A stretch of DNA of 64,000 nucleotides, taken from contig NZ_CP034998.1 in NCBI RefSeq assembly GCF_002531755.2, positions 4,346,501 to 4,410,500 on the forward strand. Direction: 5' to 3'. Both the position numbers and the translations under genes were made by a program. Under the pieces are notes generated by a model. The model worked only from the letters and a program-made list of their open reading frames with translations. It did not search any database and was not told where the DNA came from. Source of the stretch: Rhizobium acidisoli. Lineage in GTDB: Bacteria > Pseudomonadota > Alphaproteobacteria > Rhizobiales > Rhizobiaceae. Of this stretch, positions 32,611 to 43,234 are shown one piece after another (the stretch's first letter is position 1; the number at the start of each line of letters is the position of its first letter).

Positions 32611-34398
32611 TCAGTTTGAATCGGAGGCCGAAGGCCTCTGCAGATTGTTGAGGCGAGCGTAAAGACCGTCGCTGACCTTCGCAAGCGTCTCGTGATTGCC
32701 TTCCTCGACGACGCGGCCTTGCTGCATGACGACGATCTTGTCGGCGCGAACCACGGTCGAAAGCCGGTGAGCGATGACGACGACGGTGCGCCCGGTCATT
32801 GCCTCGTCGAGCGCCTTCTGCACGGCCGCTTCGGATTCGGTATCGAGCGCAGACGTCGCCTCGTCGAGCAGCAGGATCGGCGCATTGCGCACCAGCGCGC
32901 GCGCAATCGACAGCCGCTGGCGCTGACCGCCCGAAAGCGTCACGCCGTTTTCGCCGACCGGCGTGTCGTAACCCTGCGGCTGCGCTGAGATGAAGTCATG
33001 TGCATAGGCAAGCCGGGCCGCTTCTTCCACGTCGGCATCGCTCGCTTCCGGCCGGCCATAGCGGATATTGTCGCGGATCGTGCCCTCGAACAGGTAGGGC
33101 TGCTGCGAGACATAGGCGAGCTGATGGCGCAGCGATTTCTTGGTGATGTGGGCGATGTCCTGTCCGTCGATCAGGATCTCGCCCTCGCGCGGATCGTAAA
33201 AGCGCGGAATGAGGTTGATGACCGTGGATTTGCCGGCCCCCGAAGGACCGACCAGCGCCGTGGTCGCGCCGCCCTCGGCGATGAAGCTCACACCGCTCAG
33301 CACGCTCTCACTGCCGTAGCCGAAGGACACATTGCGGAATTCGATCCGGGCTTGCGTCACCGTCAGCGGCTGGGCATCCGGCAGGTCGCGCTGGCGCGGC
33401 TCCATGTCGAGCAATTCGTAGATCATCCGCGCATTGACGACGGCGCGCTCCATCTGCACCTGCAGGCGGGCAAGCCGGCGGGCGGGGTCATAGGCAAGCA
33501 GCAGCGCCGTGACGAAGGAGAAGAAGGCGCCCGGCGGCACATTGTAGTAGATCGAGCGGTAGGCGGCATAGGCCAGCACGCTGGCAACGGCAAAACCCGC
33601 GAAACTTTCGGTCAGCGGAGAGGTGCGTTCGGAAAGCCGGGCAATCCGGTTCGCCCTGTTTTCGGCACCCTTGATAAGCTTGGTGACCTTGCGCTCCAGT
33701 TCGTCTTCCATCGTGAAGGCCTTCACGATGGCGATGCCCTGGATCGTCTCCTGCATGGCGCCGAGAACGTGGCTGTTCAAATGCACCGCCTCGCGGGTCG
33801 CCGAGCGCAGCCGCTTGGAAACATAGCGCAGCGCATAAAGCAGCGGCGGGGCCATGATGAACACCGCAAGGCTGAGCAACGGATCCTGGAGGATCATCAC
33901 GGCGAGCAGCGACACGAAGGTCAGCAGGTCGCGCACCGTCGAGGTGATCGTCAGGTTGAGCACGTCGCGGATGCCGCTGACGTTCTGGCTCACCTGCGCG
34001 GCGATATGGGCTGAGCGCGCCTCGCTGAAGAAGCCGACCGACAGCGTCATCAGATGCGAATAGAGCCGGCGCTGGTAACGCGCGACGATGTCGTTGCCGA
34101 CCTTGGACAGCGCCACCGCCTGGCCGTAGCTCGCAAAGCCGCGCAGCACGAAGGCGATGAAGATCGAAAGACAGATGATCCAGACGACGTCGGCGCGCCT
34201 GTTGGCGAAGGCCTCATCGATGATCGCCCGCATGATCCAGGCAGTAAACGCCGTCGAAAGCGCCACGACGATCAGGCAGGCAATCGCAAAGACATAGCCC
34301 CAGAGATGGTCGCGGCCGTTTTCAGCGATGATGCGCTTGAGGATGCCGGTTACGGTATCGCTGCTGACGCTCTGCGTTCTGCTTTCCGCCGCTTCCAA
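32611..34398 (-). CDS. ABC exporter, fused membrane and ATPase domains (MsbA-like)
   Basis: 595 aa. Six transmembrane helices (about 35-330) are followed by one nucleotide-binding domain with [29 protein letters not shown] and VIAHRLST. It works as a homodimer in the inner membrane, and this class moves lipids or drugs outward. Whether it is the lipid A flippase MsbA or a multidrug pump cannot be settled here. It is followed closely by dapB and gpmA. Confidence 0.92.
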   Translation of the reverse strand: MEAAESRTQSVSSDTVTGILKRIIAENGRDHLWGYVFAIACLIVVALSTAFTAWIMRAIIDEAFANRRADVVWIICLSIFIAFVLRGFASYGQAVALSKVGNDIVARYQRRLYSHLMTLSVGFFSEARSAHIAAQVSQNVSGIRDVLNLTITSTVRDLLTFVSLLAVMILQDPLLSLAVFIMAPPLLYALRYVSKRLRSATREAVHLNSHVLGAMQETIQGIAIVKAFTMEDELERKVTKLIKGAENRANRIARLSERTSPLTESFAGFAVASVLAYAAYRSIYYNVPPGAFFSFVTALLLAYDPARRLARLQVQMERAVVNARMIYELLDMEPRQRDLPDAQPLTVTQARIEFRNVSFGYGSESVLSGVSFIAEGGATTALVGPSGAGKSTVINLIPRFYDPREGEILIDGQDIAHITKKSLRHQLAYVSQQPYLFEGTIRDNIRYGRPEASDADVEEAARLAYAHDFISAQPQGYDTPVGENGVTLSGGQRQRLSIARALVRNAPILLLDEATSALDTESEAAVQKALDEAMTGRTVVVIAHRLSTVVRADKIVVMQQGRVVEEGNHETLAKVSDGLYARLNNLQRPSASDSN

Positions 34399-34523
34399 AT
34401 ATCGGGTTTCCTGTCTCGCGCCAAACGCGGCGCAGGGTGCGACGCGTACTTTTGCCGGCTCTATAAAGAGTTGGGATTGGTTTGGCTAGAGCGCCGCCCG
34501 CCCGGATGGCGCGCGCGCCGGGC

Positions 34524-35549
34524 TCAGCGCCGCCAGCGGCGGCCTTCCGTCGAGACGCCGAAATTCGCCGGCATGCGGGCATATGAGGAAAGCCCGGCAA
34601 GCGCTGCCAGCGGATGCGTCACCACATAGGTCGGGATGGTGCGAAGCAGTGCTGTATGCGGCGCCTTGTCCTCGAAGGCCAAGCGGAATTCCGGCCTCCT
34701 CAGCGCCGGCAGGATCTTCTGCGAGATGCCGCCTGAGAGATAAACGCCGCCGCGCGCCATGAACACCATCGCCATGTCGCCCGCCACCCGGCCGAGATAG
34801 GTGGCAAACAGCGAGACGGTCTCGACCGCCGCCTTGTCGCTGCCGGCAAGCGCGTGCGAGGTGATGTCGGCGGGATCCTTCATGGTCGGCTGGATGCCGT
34901 CGACCACGCAGATGGCATGGTAGAGGTTGACGAGGCCGCGCCCGCAAAGGATCTGCTCGGCCGACACGCGCCCTTCGATCGTCTCGATATGCGGGAAGAT
35001 TTGATAGTCGCGTTTGCTGCGCGGTCCGAGATCGACATGGCCGCCTTCGCCGGGAACCGGGATCCAGCTGTGCTGGGCATGCACCAGCCCGCCGACGCCG
35101 AGCCCGGTGCCGGGTCCAAGCACGACGCGCGACGCGATCATGTCGCCGGTGGCCTCGCCGATGCGTTCGCGGTTCGCATCCGAAAGAGCGGCGACTGCGA
35201 GCGCCTGCGCCTCGAAATCGTTGACGACCAGCACGTCCTCCATGCCGAGGCCTTCGATCATCGTCTTTGGCCGCACCACCCAGTCGCAATTGGTCAGCGG
35301 GATCTCGTCGTCGTTGATCGGGCCGGCGACGGCAAGGATCGCCGAACGCGGCTGCACGGCGGTCTTGTCGAGCACCCCTTGCTGGATCGCCTCGTCGATC
35401 GTGGCGAAATCCGCCGTGCGCACGTTCGGAAACTGCTTCGGCTCGGCATAGGCGTCGGTCAGGATGGAGAAGCGGGCATTCGTGCCGCCGATATCGCCGA
35501 TCAGGATCGGGAAAGGCAGCGGAGCGGTGCTGTGGTTCGGTTTTGGCAT
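34524..35549 (-). CDS. glk: Glucokinase
   Basis: 341 aa of the bacterial glucokinase family (not ROK). The ATP-binding [12 protein letters not shown] is near residue 18, with [13 protein letters not shown] substrate residues (ITLTNCDW form here: [10 protein letters not shown]) and GTGLGVGGL. It phosphorylates glucose to glucose 6-phosphate. It starts 17 nt after mgsA, forming an mgsA-glk pair. Confidence 0.94.
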   Translation of the reverse strand: MPKPNHSTAPLPFPILIGDIGGTNARFSILTDAYAEPKQFPNVRTADFATIDEAIQQGVLDKTAVQPRSAILAVAGPINDDEIPLTNCDWVVRPKTMIEGLGMEDVLVVNDFEAQALAVAALSDANRERIGEATGDMIASRVVLGPGTGLGVGGLVHAQHSWIPVPGEGGHVDLGPRSKRDYQIFPHIETIEGRVSAEQILCGRGLVNLYHAICVVDGIQPTMKDPADITSHALAGSDKAAVETVSLFATYLGRVAGDMAMVFMARGGVYLSGGISQKILPALRRPEFRLAFEDKAPHTALLRTIPTYVVTHPLAALAGLSSYARMPANFGVSTEGRRWRR

Positions 35550-35566
35550 GGCCGGTTCCGTGCTGA

Positions 35567-35947
35567 TCAGGCTTCGAGTGTGGGAAGAAGTTTTATAGCG
35601 GTCGCGTGATTGAGCGCCATCGGAATATCGTAAACGATGGCGAGCCGCATCAGCGCCTTGACGTCGACATCGTGCGGCATCGGCGTCAACGGGTCGACGA
35701 AGAAGATCAGGGCTCCGACCTCGCCGGTCGAAATCAGCGCGCCGATCTGCTGGTCGCCGCCAAGTGGTCCGCTTTTCAATCTTGTGACGTCGAGATCCGG
35801 GGCGGCGTCGAGCACGCGCCCGCCGGTCGTGCCGGTGGCGACGATCTTCCAGCGGGAGAGAATGTCGCTGTGGGCGCGGGCGAACGCCGCCATGTCGTCT
35901 TTCTTCTGGTCATGCGCAATCAATGCAAGGCATTTGCCGCCGGCCAT
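35567..35947 (-). CDS. mgsA: Methylglyoxal synthase
   Basis: 126 aa. [11 protein letters not shown] contains the catalytic Asp (Asp65 here), LIAHDQKK gives the active-site His/Lys end, and [10 protein letters not shown] the second His region. It converts dihydroxyacetone phosphate to methylglyoxal and phosphate, an overflow route relieving sugar-phosphate stress, which fits pairing with glk. It is slightly shorter than the E. coli enzyme (152) because of the N-terminus. Confidence 0.95.
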   Translation of the reverse strand: MAGGKCLALIAHDQKKDDMAAFARAHSDILSRWKIVATGTTGGRVLDAAPDLDVTRLKSGPLGGDQQIGALISTGEVGALIFFVDPLTPMPHDVDVKALMRLAIVYDIPMALNHATAIKLLPTLEA

Positions 35948-36048
35948 GAATCCTATCTCCGCCCAAGCAATTCAATCGATTTGACCGCTTCTATACCAAG
36001 AGTTTGCGATTTGAAAGACAGCCCACTGTTCCTCCGCCTCGGCCGTTC

Positions 36049-37125
36049 TCATTGGATCGACGGCTTGTCGTTCGGAACCGGGCCGACATCCGGCAGTGCC
36101 TCATCGGGATCGGCGGCCGGCTCTGCTGCCGGAGCGGCAGTCAGCGCGCTTGCGGCGGAGGGCCCGCCATAGGTGGCGGCCTGCATCGAGGTGACGGAGG
36201 CGGCATCGAGCACGGCGGCGCAGGCTTTCGGCAGGTCGGACACCATCATCTCGCGCGGCGGCTTCGGCGGCTTGGCACCGGGCTTCGGCGGTTTCGGCGG
36301 CGCCCAGGGGGCCGGCGTGAACCACCAGGCGAGCGACTTGTCGCAGCCGTCGCCGGCGGCAACAGGCGCCTGCGGCGTGCATCCGGCCGCACCGGCCGGG
36401 CATTTGATGCGGATGTGGAAATGCGAGTCATGGCCGTATTCCGGCCGAAGCTTGCCGAGGTTGGTGCGGTCGCCCGTCCAGGTGTCGCACATCTTCTTCT
36501 TGATCGCCGGGTTGACGAAGATGCGCTCCACCTCGGGATAGCTTGCCGCCAGCATCAGCAGCCGCGCCCGCGATTGCGTCCACACATTGGGGTCGACGGT
36601 CAGGAACTTGTCCTTCTGCAGCATGGTGGTGAAGGGCAGGTCCTCGCGCTCCTTGGCCGTCATGCGGCGCGCCGGCATCGGCGTGAACCAAACGTCGGCA
36701 TCGAGGCCGATCTGGTGCGAGGCATGACCGTTGAACATCGGCCCGCCGCGCGGCTGCGCTATGTCGCCGACGAGAAGGCCCGGCCAGCCGGCATATTTGA
36801 CCCCATCCTGTGAAAGGCGTTCGAGCAGCGAAATCATCGCCGGATTGCCCCAGCGTCGATTGCGCGAAAGCCGCATCGCCTCCCAGGTCGGCCCGTCGGC
36901 CGGCAGCGCCACCGCACCCGTCATGCAGCCCTTGGCGTAAAACCCGATCGGCTGCGCCGGTCCCTGCGTCGGCAGGCCGACGGCGCCGAACTGGCCCTTG
37001 GCGCTGCCGGGGCTCGGCGTCTTTTGCTCGGCGCCGACATCGCCGGCGGCAAGGCTCGCGCCGATTGCGCCGGCAAGCGTCAGTTTGCCGAATGTCCTGA
37101 AAGCCTGAGCGAAGCCGAAAGCCAT
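36049..37125 (-). CDS. mepA: Penicillin-insensitive murein endopeptidase
   Basis: 358 aa. A signal-like N-terminus (AFRTFGKLTLAGAIGASLA) precedes the LAS-peptidase core. The zinc ligands are recognisable in HASHQIGLDADVWF and HDSHFHIRIKCP. It cuts D-alanyl-meso-DAP cross-links in the periplasm. The C-terminal 100 residues, with a Pro-rich PPKPPKPGAKPPKPPRE stretch, extend beyond the E. coli protein (274). It is 101 nt upstream of mgsA on the same strand. Confidence 0.93.
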   Translation of the reverse strand: MAFGFAQAFRTFGKLTLAGAIGASLAAGDVGAEQKTPSPGSAKGQFGAVGLPTQGPAQPIGFYAKGCMTGAVALPADGPTWEAMRLSRNRRWGNPAMISLLERLSQDGVKYAGWPGLLVGDIAQPRGGPMFNGHASHQIGLDADVWFTPMPARRMTAKEREDLPFTTMLQKDKFLTVDPNVWTQSRARLLMLAASYPEVERIFVNPAIKKKMCDTWTGDRTNLGKLRPEYGHDSHFHIRIKCPAGAAGCTPQAPVAAGDGCDKSLAWWFTPAPWAPPKPPKPGAKPPKPPREMMVSDLPKACAAVLDAASVTSMQAATYGGPSAASALTAAPAAEPAADPDEALPDVGPVPNDKPSIQ

Positions 37126-37372
37126 GCTGTTTCCTTGAGAAGTGATTTGCGTTCGAATCTATCGTGAAAAGTGATTTTGGTGAATCGATGTTTTGGCTGG
37201 CGGGGATAGCAGGCAACGGTGACGGATCGCCGCAGCGTTGCACCGCAAGTTGCGAGGGTCGCGACGCCAACGGCTCAAATTTTCGCGAGTCCGGCAAAAA
37301 CCAAACTCTCACCTGTTTTTCGCCTGTATTTTTCGTATTGTCGAACCCACCAATAATGAGGGGAAAGCGTGA

Positions 37373-39205
37373 ATGGCGGCTTTGTGGTCGAAGATCGGTT
37401 TGTTTGTATCGCTTGCGGGTGTCTTGGCGCCCATGACCGCAACGGGTCAGGACCAGCCGTTTCAGATCGGCAGTTCCGTCATCAGTGAGATGAAGTACAA
37501 GCCGGGCTTTGCGCATTTCGACTACGTCAATCCCAATGCCCCAAAAGGCGGAGACCTGCGCCTTTCTGCAAGCGGCGCTTTCGACACCTTCAATCCTATC
37601 CTTGCCAAAGGCCAGATAGCGGCAGGGCTCTCGCTCGTCTACGACACGTTGATGAAGCCGACCGATGACGAGCTCCTTGTCTCCTATGGTCTGCTTGCCG
37701 AGGGGCTGTCCTATCCGGATGACGTCTCAAGCGCGACCTTTCGCCTGCGCAAGGAAGCGACATGGGCGGATGGCCAGCCGATAACGCCCGACGACGTCAT
37801 CTTCAGTCTGGATAAGACGAAGGAATTAAACGCTGCCACCGCGAACTATTACCGGCACGTGGTGAAGGCCGAAAAGACGGGCGATCGCGACGTCACTTTC
37901 ACCTTCGACGAAAAGAACAATCGCGAGCTCCCGAATATTCTCGGCCAGTTGGTGATCGTGCCGAAACATTGGTGGGAGGGGCAGGGGCCGGACGGCAAGC
38001 CGCGCGACATCTCAAAGACGACGCTCGAGCCTGTGATGGGATCGGGGCCTTATAAGATCGCATCCTTTTCGTCCGGCGCGACGATCCGTTATGAACTGCG
38101 CGACGATTATTGGGGCAAGGATCTCAATGTGAATGTCGGCCAGAACAATTTCCGCAACGTCATTTACACCTATTTCGGCGATCGCGATGTCGAATTCGAA
38201 GCCTTTCGCGCCGGCAATAGTGACTACTGGCAGGAGACTACGGCGTCCCGCTGGGCGACGGGTTATGATTTTCCCGCAGTGAAGGAAGGACGCGTCAAGA
38301 AAGAAGAGGTTGCAAATCCGCTGCGCTCCACCGGCATCCTGCAAGCGCTCGTGCCCAATATGCGGCGTGACCTTTTCAAGGATGAACGGGTCCGTGAGGC
38401 GCTGAATTACGGCCTCGATTTCGAGGAGCTGAACCGGACCGTTGCCTTCAACAGCTACAAGCGCATCGACAGCTACTTCTGGAACACCGAACTCGCCTCC
38501 TCCGGCCTGCCGCAGGGGCGTGAACTGGAAATACTGCAGGCCATGAAGGACAAGGTGCCGCCTGAGGTCTTCACGACGCCCTACACCAATCCGGTTGGGG
38601 GCGATCCGCAGAAAAGCCGCGACAACCTCCGCAAGGCGATTGCATTGCTCAAAGAAGCCGGATGGGAGATCAAGAACAATCGCATGGTCAATGGCAAGAC
38701 CGGTCAGCCGATGAGTTTCGAGATCCTGTTGTCCAGCCCCGTATTGGAGCGCTGGGCGGTGCCCTATGCCAACAATCTCAAGAAAATCGGCATCGATGCG
38801 CGGGTGCGCACAGTCGACGCCTCGCAAGCCGTCAACCGCGAACGCAGTTTCGATTACGACATGATCTGGAATGTCTGGGCGGAGACGATGAACCCGGGCA
38901 ACGAGCAAGCAGATTATTGGGGGTCGGGTTCGGTCGACCAGCAGGGCTCCCACAATTATGCGGGCATCGCCAATCCGGCGGTCGATGAGCTCATCCACAT
39001 GATCATCTTCGCACCCAATCGTGCGGAACAGGTCGCAGCGATCAAGGCAATGGATCGCGTATTGCTGGCAAACCACTACGTCATCCCGCTGTTCTATCGC
39101 GATACCTATAACCTCGCCTATTGGAACACGATTACGCATCCCACCGACTTCCCGACCTATGGACTGGGTTTCCCGGAAGCCTGGTGGTCCGCCTCGGCAA
39201 AATGA
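37373..39205 (+). CDS. yejA: Periplasmic oligopeptide-binding protein, YejA type
   Basis: 610 aa family 5 binding protein. A signal peptide (IGLFVSLAGVLAPMTATGQD) precedes the mature start. FAHFDYVNPNAPKGGDLRLS is typical of YejA (core NPNAPKGG). GAGGGG-type RBS (GAGGGG 9 nt before ATG). First gene of yejABEF. The system takes up peptides, including microcin C in E. coli; in Sinorhizobium YejABEF is reported to help bacteroids withstand host NCR peptides. A 150-nt gap separates it from yejB. Confidence 0.93.
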   Translation: MAALWSKIGLFVSLAGVLAPMTATGQDQPFQIGSSVISEMKYKPGFAHFDYVNPNAPKGGDLRLSASGAFDTFNPILAKGQIAAGLSLVYDTLMKPTDDELLVSYGLLAEGLSYPDDVSSATFRLRKEATWADGQPITPDDVIFSLDKTKELNAATANYYRHVVKAEKTGDRDVTFTFDEKNNRELPNILGQLVIVPKHWWEGQGPDGKPRDISKTTLEPVMGSGPYKIASFSSGATIRYELRDDYWGKDLNVNVGQNNFRNVIYTYFGDRDVEFEAFRAGNSDYWQETTASRWATGYDFPAVKEGRVKKEEVANPLRSTGILQALVPNMRRDLFKDERVREALNYGLDFEELNRTVAFNSYKRIDSYFWNTELASSGLPQGRELEILQAMKDKVPPEVFTTPYTNPVGGDPQKSRDNLRKAIALLKEAGWEIKNNRMVNGKTGQPMSFEILLSSPVLERWAVPYANNLKKIGIDARVRTVDASQAVNRERSFDYDMIWNVWAETMNPGNEQADYWGSGSVDQQGSHNYAGIANPAVDELIHMIIFAPNRAEQVAAIKAMDRVLLANHYVIPLFYRDTYNLAYWNTITHPTDFPTYGLGFPEAWWSASAK

Positions 39206-39355
39206 GCGGGCTTGCAATGCAGGGGCCGTGGGCTCCAAATGGCACGAACGAATCACGACACGCCGGCAGGGCCGGCAAGGGAAGGCTGGCGGATTGAGCG
39301 GCATTGGACTGGACGGCGGGCAGACAAGAATGAAATTTCCGGAGGCTGAAAGCTG

Positions 39356-40444
39356 ATGGGCGCTTATGTCATTCGTCGCCTGCTTTTGATGATCCCGACC
39401 ATTGTCGGCATCATGGCGATTTCATTCATCGTCATTCAGTTCGCCCCCGGCGGCCCGGTCGAGCAGGTGATCGCGCAATTGACCGGTCAGGCCGATAGTG
39501 CCGACCAGCGCCTGTCCGGCGGCGGCGACCTTCTCGGCGGCGGCGGCAGCGACGAAGGCTCCAAATATCGCGGCGCCCAGGGGCTCGATCCGGAGCTGAT
39601 CGCCAAGCTCGAAAAGCAGTTCGGCTTCGACAAGCCGCCGCTGACGCGTTTCGGCGAGATGATGTGGAATTACATCCGCTTCGATTTCGGCGAGAGCTTC
39701 TTCCGCAATACCTCCGTGCTCAATCTCATCAAGGAGAAGCTGCCGGTGTCGATCTCGCTCGGCATCTGGATCCTGATCTTCTCCTATGCCATCTCCATCC
39801 CGCTCGGCATCCGCAAGGCGATCAAGGATGGATCGACCTTCGACGTCTGGACGTCGGGCGTCATCGTCGTTGGTTACGCCGTGCCGAGCTTCCTCTTCGG
39901 CATTCTGCTGATCGTGCTTTTCGCCGGCGGCTCCTTCTATGACTGGTTTCCGCTGCGCGGTCTGGTCTCCGACAATTTCGACCAACTGGCCTGGTGGCAG
40001 AAGCCGCTCGATTATTTCTGGCACCTCACCCTGCCGCTGATCTCGCTGTCGCTGGCCGCCTTCGCCACGACGACGCTGCTGACGAAGAACTCCTTCATCG
40101 AGGAGATCAAGAAGCAGTATGTGGTTACCGCCCGCGCCAAAGGCCTGAATGAGCGGCAGGTGCTTTACGGCCATGTGTTCCGCAACGCCATGCTGATCAT
40201 CATCGCCGGTTTTCCCGGCGCCTTCATCTCCGCCTTCTTCACCGGCTCGCTGTTGATCGAAAACATCTTCTCGCTGGATGGTCTCGGCCGTCTCGGCTAT
40301 CTCTCGGTCGTCAACCGGGATTACCCGATCGTCTTCGCCACGCTCTATATCTTCTCGCTGCTCGGCCTCGTCGTCAGCCTGGTTTCCGACCTGATCTATA
40401 CCTGGATCGATCCGCGCATCGATTTCGAGCGGAGGGATGTCTGA
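39356..40444 (+). CDS. yejB: Peptide ABC transporter permease
   Basis: 362 aa OppB-like permease. TM1 is followed by the [11 protein letters not shown] motif, then a Gly/Ser-rich periplasmic loop ([16 protein letters not shown]) characteristic of YejB, and five more helices with the EAA loop ([19 protein letters not shown]). The stop overlaps the yejE start by 1 nt. Confidence 0.94.
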   Translation: MGAYVIRRLLLMIPTIVGIMAISFIVIQFAPGGPVEQVIAQLTGQADSADQRLSGGGDLLGGGGSDEGSKYRGAQGLDPELIAKLEKQFGFDKPPLTRFGEMMWNYIRFDFGESFFRNTSVLNLIKEKLPVSISLGIWILIFSYAISIPLGIRKAIKDGSTFDVWTSGVIVVGYAVPSFLFGILLIVLFAGGSFYDWFPLRGLVSDNFDQLAWWQKPLDYFWHLTLPLISLSLAAFATTTLLTKNSFIEEIKKQYVVTARAKGLNERQVLYGHVFRNAMLIIIAGFPGAFISAFFTGSLLIENIFSLDGLGRLGYLSVVNRDYPIVFATLYIFSLLGLVVSLVSDLIYTWIDPRIDFERRDV

Positions 40445-41592
40445 TGGACGCCGCCGCAAATCCTGCTGTCGCAACACCCGTCAAGCGGCCGCGCAAGGGC
40501 CTGCTGTCACCGACCAACATTCGCCGCTGGCAGAATTTCCGGGCGAACGGCCGCGGTTACTGGTCGCTGTGGCTGTTCCTGCTGCTGTTCATCCTCAGTC
40601 TGTTTGCCGAATTCCTCGCCAACGACCGGCCGATCATCGCCTCCTACAAGGGCGAGATCCTGTTTCCGGTTCTGGTCGACTATCCAGAGGAGAAGTTCGG
40701 CGGCTTTCTCGCCGAGACCGACTACCGATCTTCGGTGATCGCAGACGAGATCAATGCCAATGGCTGGATGGTCTGGCCGCCGATCCGCTATTCCTACCGC
40801 TCGGTCAACTCGAACATTCCGCATTCGGCGCCGACCGCCCCCTTCTGGCTGATGAGCAAGGAGGAGCGGTGCTCCGGTTATCCTGAAGGGGTGAACGATC
40901 CTGCCTGCACGCTCGGCAATCTCAACTGGCTCGGCACCGACGACCAGGCCCGCGACGTGCTGGCGCGCGTCATTTACGGTTTCCGCATATCGGTGCTCTT
41001 CGGCCTGGCTCTGACCATCTGCTCGGCGATCATCGGCGTGACGGCAGGCGCCGTGCAGGGCTATTTCGGCGGCTGGACCGATCTCCTGCTGCAGCGCTTC
41101 ATCGAGATCTGGTCGTCGATGCCGGTGCTTTACATCCTGCTCATCATCGCCGCCATTCTGCCGCCCGGCTTCTTCGTGCTGCTCGGCATCATGCTGCTCT
41201 TTTCCTGGGTCGGCTTCGTCGGCATCGTGCGCGCCGAATTCCTGCGCGCCCGCAATTTCGAATATGTCCGCGCCGCCCGCGCGCTCGGTGTCAACAACCG
41301 CACCATCATGTGGCGCCACATGCTGCCGAACGCCATGGTGGCGACGCTGACCTTCCTGCCCTTCATCCTCTCCGGATCGATCACGACGCTGACGTCGCTG
41401 GATTTCCTCGGCTTCGGCATGCCGCCTGGCTCCCCTTCGCTCGGCGAAATGATCGCCCAGGGCAAAAGCAACCTGCAGGCGCCGTGGCTCGGGCTGACGG
41501 CTTTCTTTGCCATGTCGATCATGCTGTCCCTGCTGATCTTCATCGGCGAAGCCGTGCGCGATGCCTTCGATCCGAGGAAGACGTTTCAATGA
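40444..41592 (+). CDS. yejE: Peptide ABC transporter permease
   Basis: 382 aa OppC-like permease. It has an N-terminal cytoplasmic stretch, TM1 near 40-60, a long periplasmic loop (to about 170) containing FLAETDYRSSVIADEI, and the EAA loop (RAARALGVNNRTIMWRHMLPNA). It overlaps yejF by ATGA. Confidence 0.94.
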   Translation: MDAAANPAVATPVKRPRKGLLSPTNIRRWQNFRANGRGYWSLWLFLLLFILSLFAEFLANDRPIIASYKGEILFPVLVDYPEEKFGGFLAETDYRSSVIADEINANGWMVWPPIRYSYRSVNSNIPHSAPTAPFWLMSKEERCSGYPEGVNDPACTLGNLNWLGTDDQARDVLARVIYGFRISVLFGLALTICSAIIGVTAGAVQGYFGGWTDLLLQRFIEIWSSMPVLYILLIIAAILPPGFFVLLGIMLLFSWVGFVGIVRAEFLRARNFEYVRAARALGVNNRTIMWRHMLPNAMVATLTFLPFILSGSITTLTSLDFLGFGMPPGSPSLGEMIAQGKSNLQAPWLGLTAFFAMSIMLSLLIFIGEAVRDAFDPRKTFQ

Positions 41593-43226
41593 GTGACATG
41601 ACAGAACCGCTCCTTTCCGTCCGCGATCTCTCGGTTGCCTTTCATCAGGGCGGCCAGACCTCGCTTGCCGTCGATCGCATCTCCTTCGATATCGCCAAGG
41701 GTGAAGTCGTGGCGCTGGTCGGCGAATCCGGCTCCGGCAAGTCCGTCTCGGCCAACTCGATCCTGCGGCTTCTGCCTTATCCCTCGGCCAGCCATCCCTC
41801 CGGCGAGATCGTGTTCAAGGGCAAGGATCTCTTGAAGGCATCGGAACGTGCGTTGCGCGAGGTGCGCGGCAACGACATCACCATGATTTTCCAGGAGCCG
41901 ATGACCTCGCTCAATCCGCTTCATACGATCGAGAAGCAGATTGCCGAGATCCTGGCACTGCACCAGGGGCTGACCGGCCAGCCAGCGCGCCAGCGTATAC
42001 TGGAATTGTTGAACCAGGTCGGCATCCGCGAGCCGGAGAAGCGATTGAAGGCCTATCCGCACGAACTGTCAGGCGGCCAGCGCCAGCGCGTCATGATCGC
42101 CATGGCGCTCGCCAACCGGCCGGAACTGCTGATCGCCGACGAGCCGACCACGGCGCTTGACGTTACCGTTCAGGCGCAGATCCTCGAGCTGTTGCGGCAG
42201 CTGAAGGGCGAACACGGCATGTCGATGCTGTTCATCACCCATGATCTCGGCATCGTGCGCAAATTCGCCGATCGCGTCTGCGTCATGACCAAGGGCAAGA
42301 TCGTCGAAACCGGAACGGTCGAGGAGGTCTTCGCCAATCCGAAGCACGACTATACCCGCCATCTGCTTGCCTCCGAACCGCGCGGCGAGCCGCCGCTCGC
42401 CGACCCCGCCAAGCCGATGGTGATGGAAGGCTCCGACATTCGCGTCTGGTTCCCGATCAAGGCAGGGCTGATGCGCCGCGTCGTCGATCACGTGAAAGCG
42501 GTCGACGGCATCGATCTTTCGCTGCGGGCCGGGCAGACGCTCGGTGTCGTTGGCGAGTCCGGTTCCGGCAAGACCACGCTCGGCCTGGCGCTCACCCGGC
42601 TGATTTCCTCGCAAGGGCGGATCGCCTTTGTCGGCAAGGATATAGCCGGCTATTCGTTCAGCGAGATGCGGCCGTTGCGCAACCAGCTGCAGGTGGTCTT
42701 CCAGGATCCTTACGGGTCGCTCAGCCCCCGCATGTCGGTCGGCGATATCGTCGCCGAAGGGCTGAAGGTGCATGAGCGCTCGTTGACAGCGGAAGAGCGC
42801 GACCAGCGCGTCTGCTGGGCGCTGGAGGAAGTCGGACTCGATCCCCTGACCCGCTGGCGTTACCCGCACGAATTTTCCGGTGGCCAGCGCCAGCGCATCG
42901 CGATTGCCCGCGCTATGGTGCTGAAACCGCGCTTCGTCATGCTCGACGAGCCGACCTCCGCGCTCGACATGAGCGTGCAGGCCCAGGTGGTCGATCTCCT
43001 GCGCGATCTGCAGAAGAAGCATGACCTCGCCTATCTCTTCATCAGCCACGACCTGAAGGTGGTGAAGGCGCTTGCCAACGACGTCATCGTCATGCGTTTC
43101 GGCAAGGTGGTCGAGCAGGGCCCGTCATCGCAAATCTTCCGCGCGCCGAAGGACGAATACACCAGGGCGCTGATGGCGGCCGCCTTCAACATCGAGGCGG
43201 TGCCGACATCCGCCGTGCAGCAGTAA
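41589..43226 (+). CDS. yejF: Peptide ABC transporter, tandem ATPase
   Basis: 545 aa from ATG 41589, overlapping the yejE stop. Two complete nucleotide-binding domains are fused: first [33 protein letters not shown]; second [34 protein letters not shown]. It powers YejBE. It is 8 nt before the hydroxyacid dehydrogenase gene, so that gene may ride on the same mRNA. Confidence 0.95.
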   Translation: MSDMTEPLLSVRDLSVAFHQGGQTSLAVDRISFDIAKGEVVALVGESGSGKSVSANSILRLLPYPSASHPSGEIVFKGKDLLKASERALREVRGNDITMIFQEPMTSLNPLHTIEKQIAEILALHQGLTGQPARQRILELLNQVGIREPEKRLKAYPHELSGGQRQRVMIAMALANRPELLIADEPTTALDVTVQAQILELLRQLKGEHGMSMLFITHDLGIVRKFADRVCVMTKGKIVETGTVEEVFANPKHDYTRHLLASEPRGEPPLADPAKPMVMEGSDIRVWFPIKAGLMRRVVDHVKAVDGIDLSLRAGQTLGVVGESGSGKTTLGLALTRLISSQGRIAFVGKDIAGYSFSEMRPLRNQLQVVFQDPYGSLSPRMSVGDIVAEGLKVHERSLTAEERDQRVCWALEEVGLDPLTRWRYPHEFSGGQRQRIAIARAMVLKPRFVMLDEPTSALDMSVQAQVVDLLRDLQKKHDLAYLFISHDLKVVKALANDVIVMRFGKVVEQGPSSQIFRAPKDEYTRALMAAAFNIEAVPTSAVQQ

Positions 43227-43234
43227 AGATCATC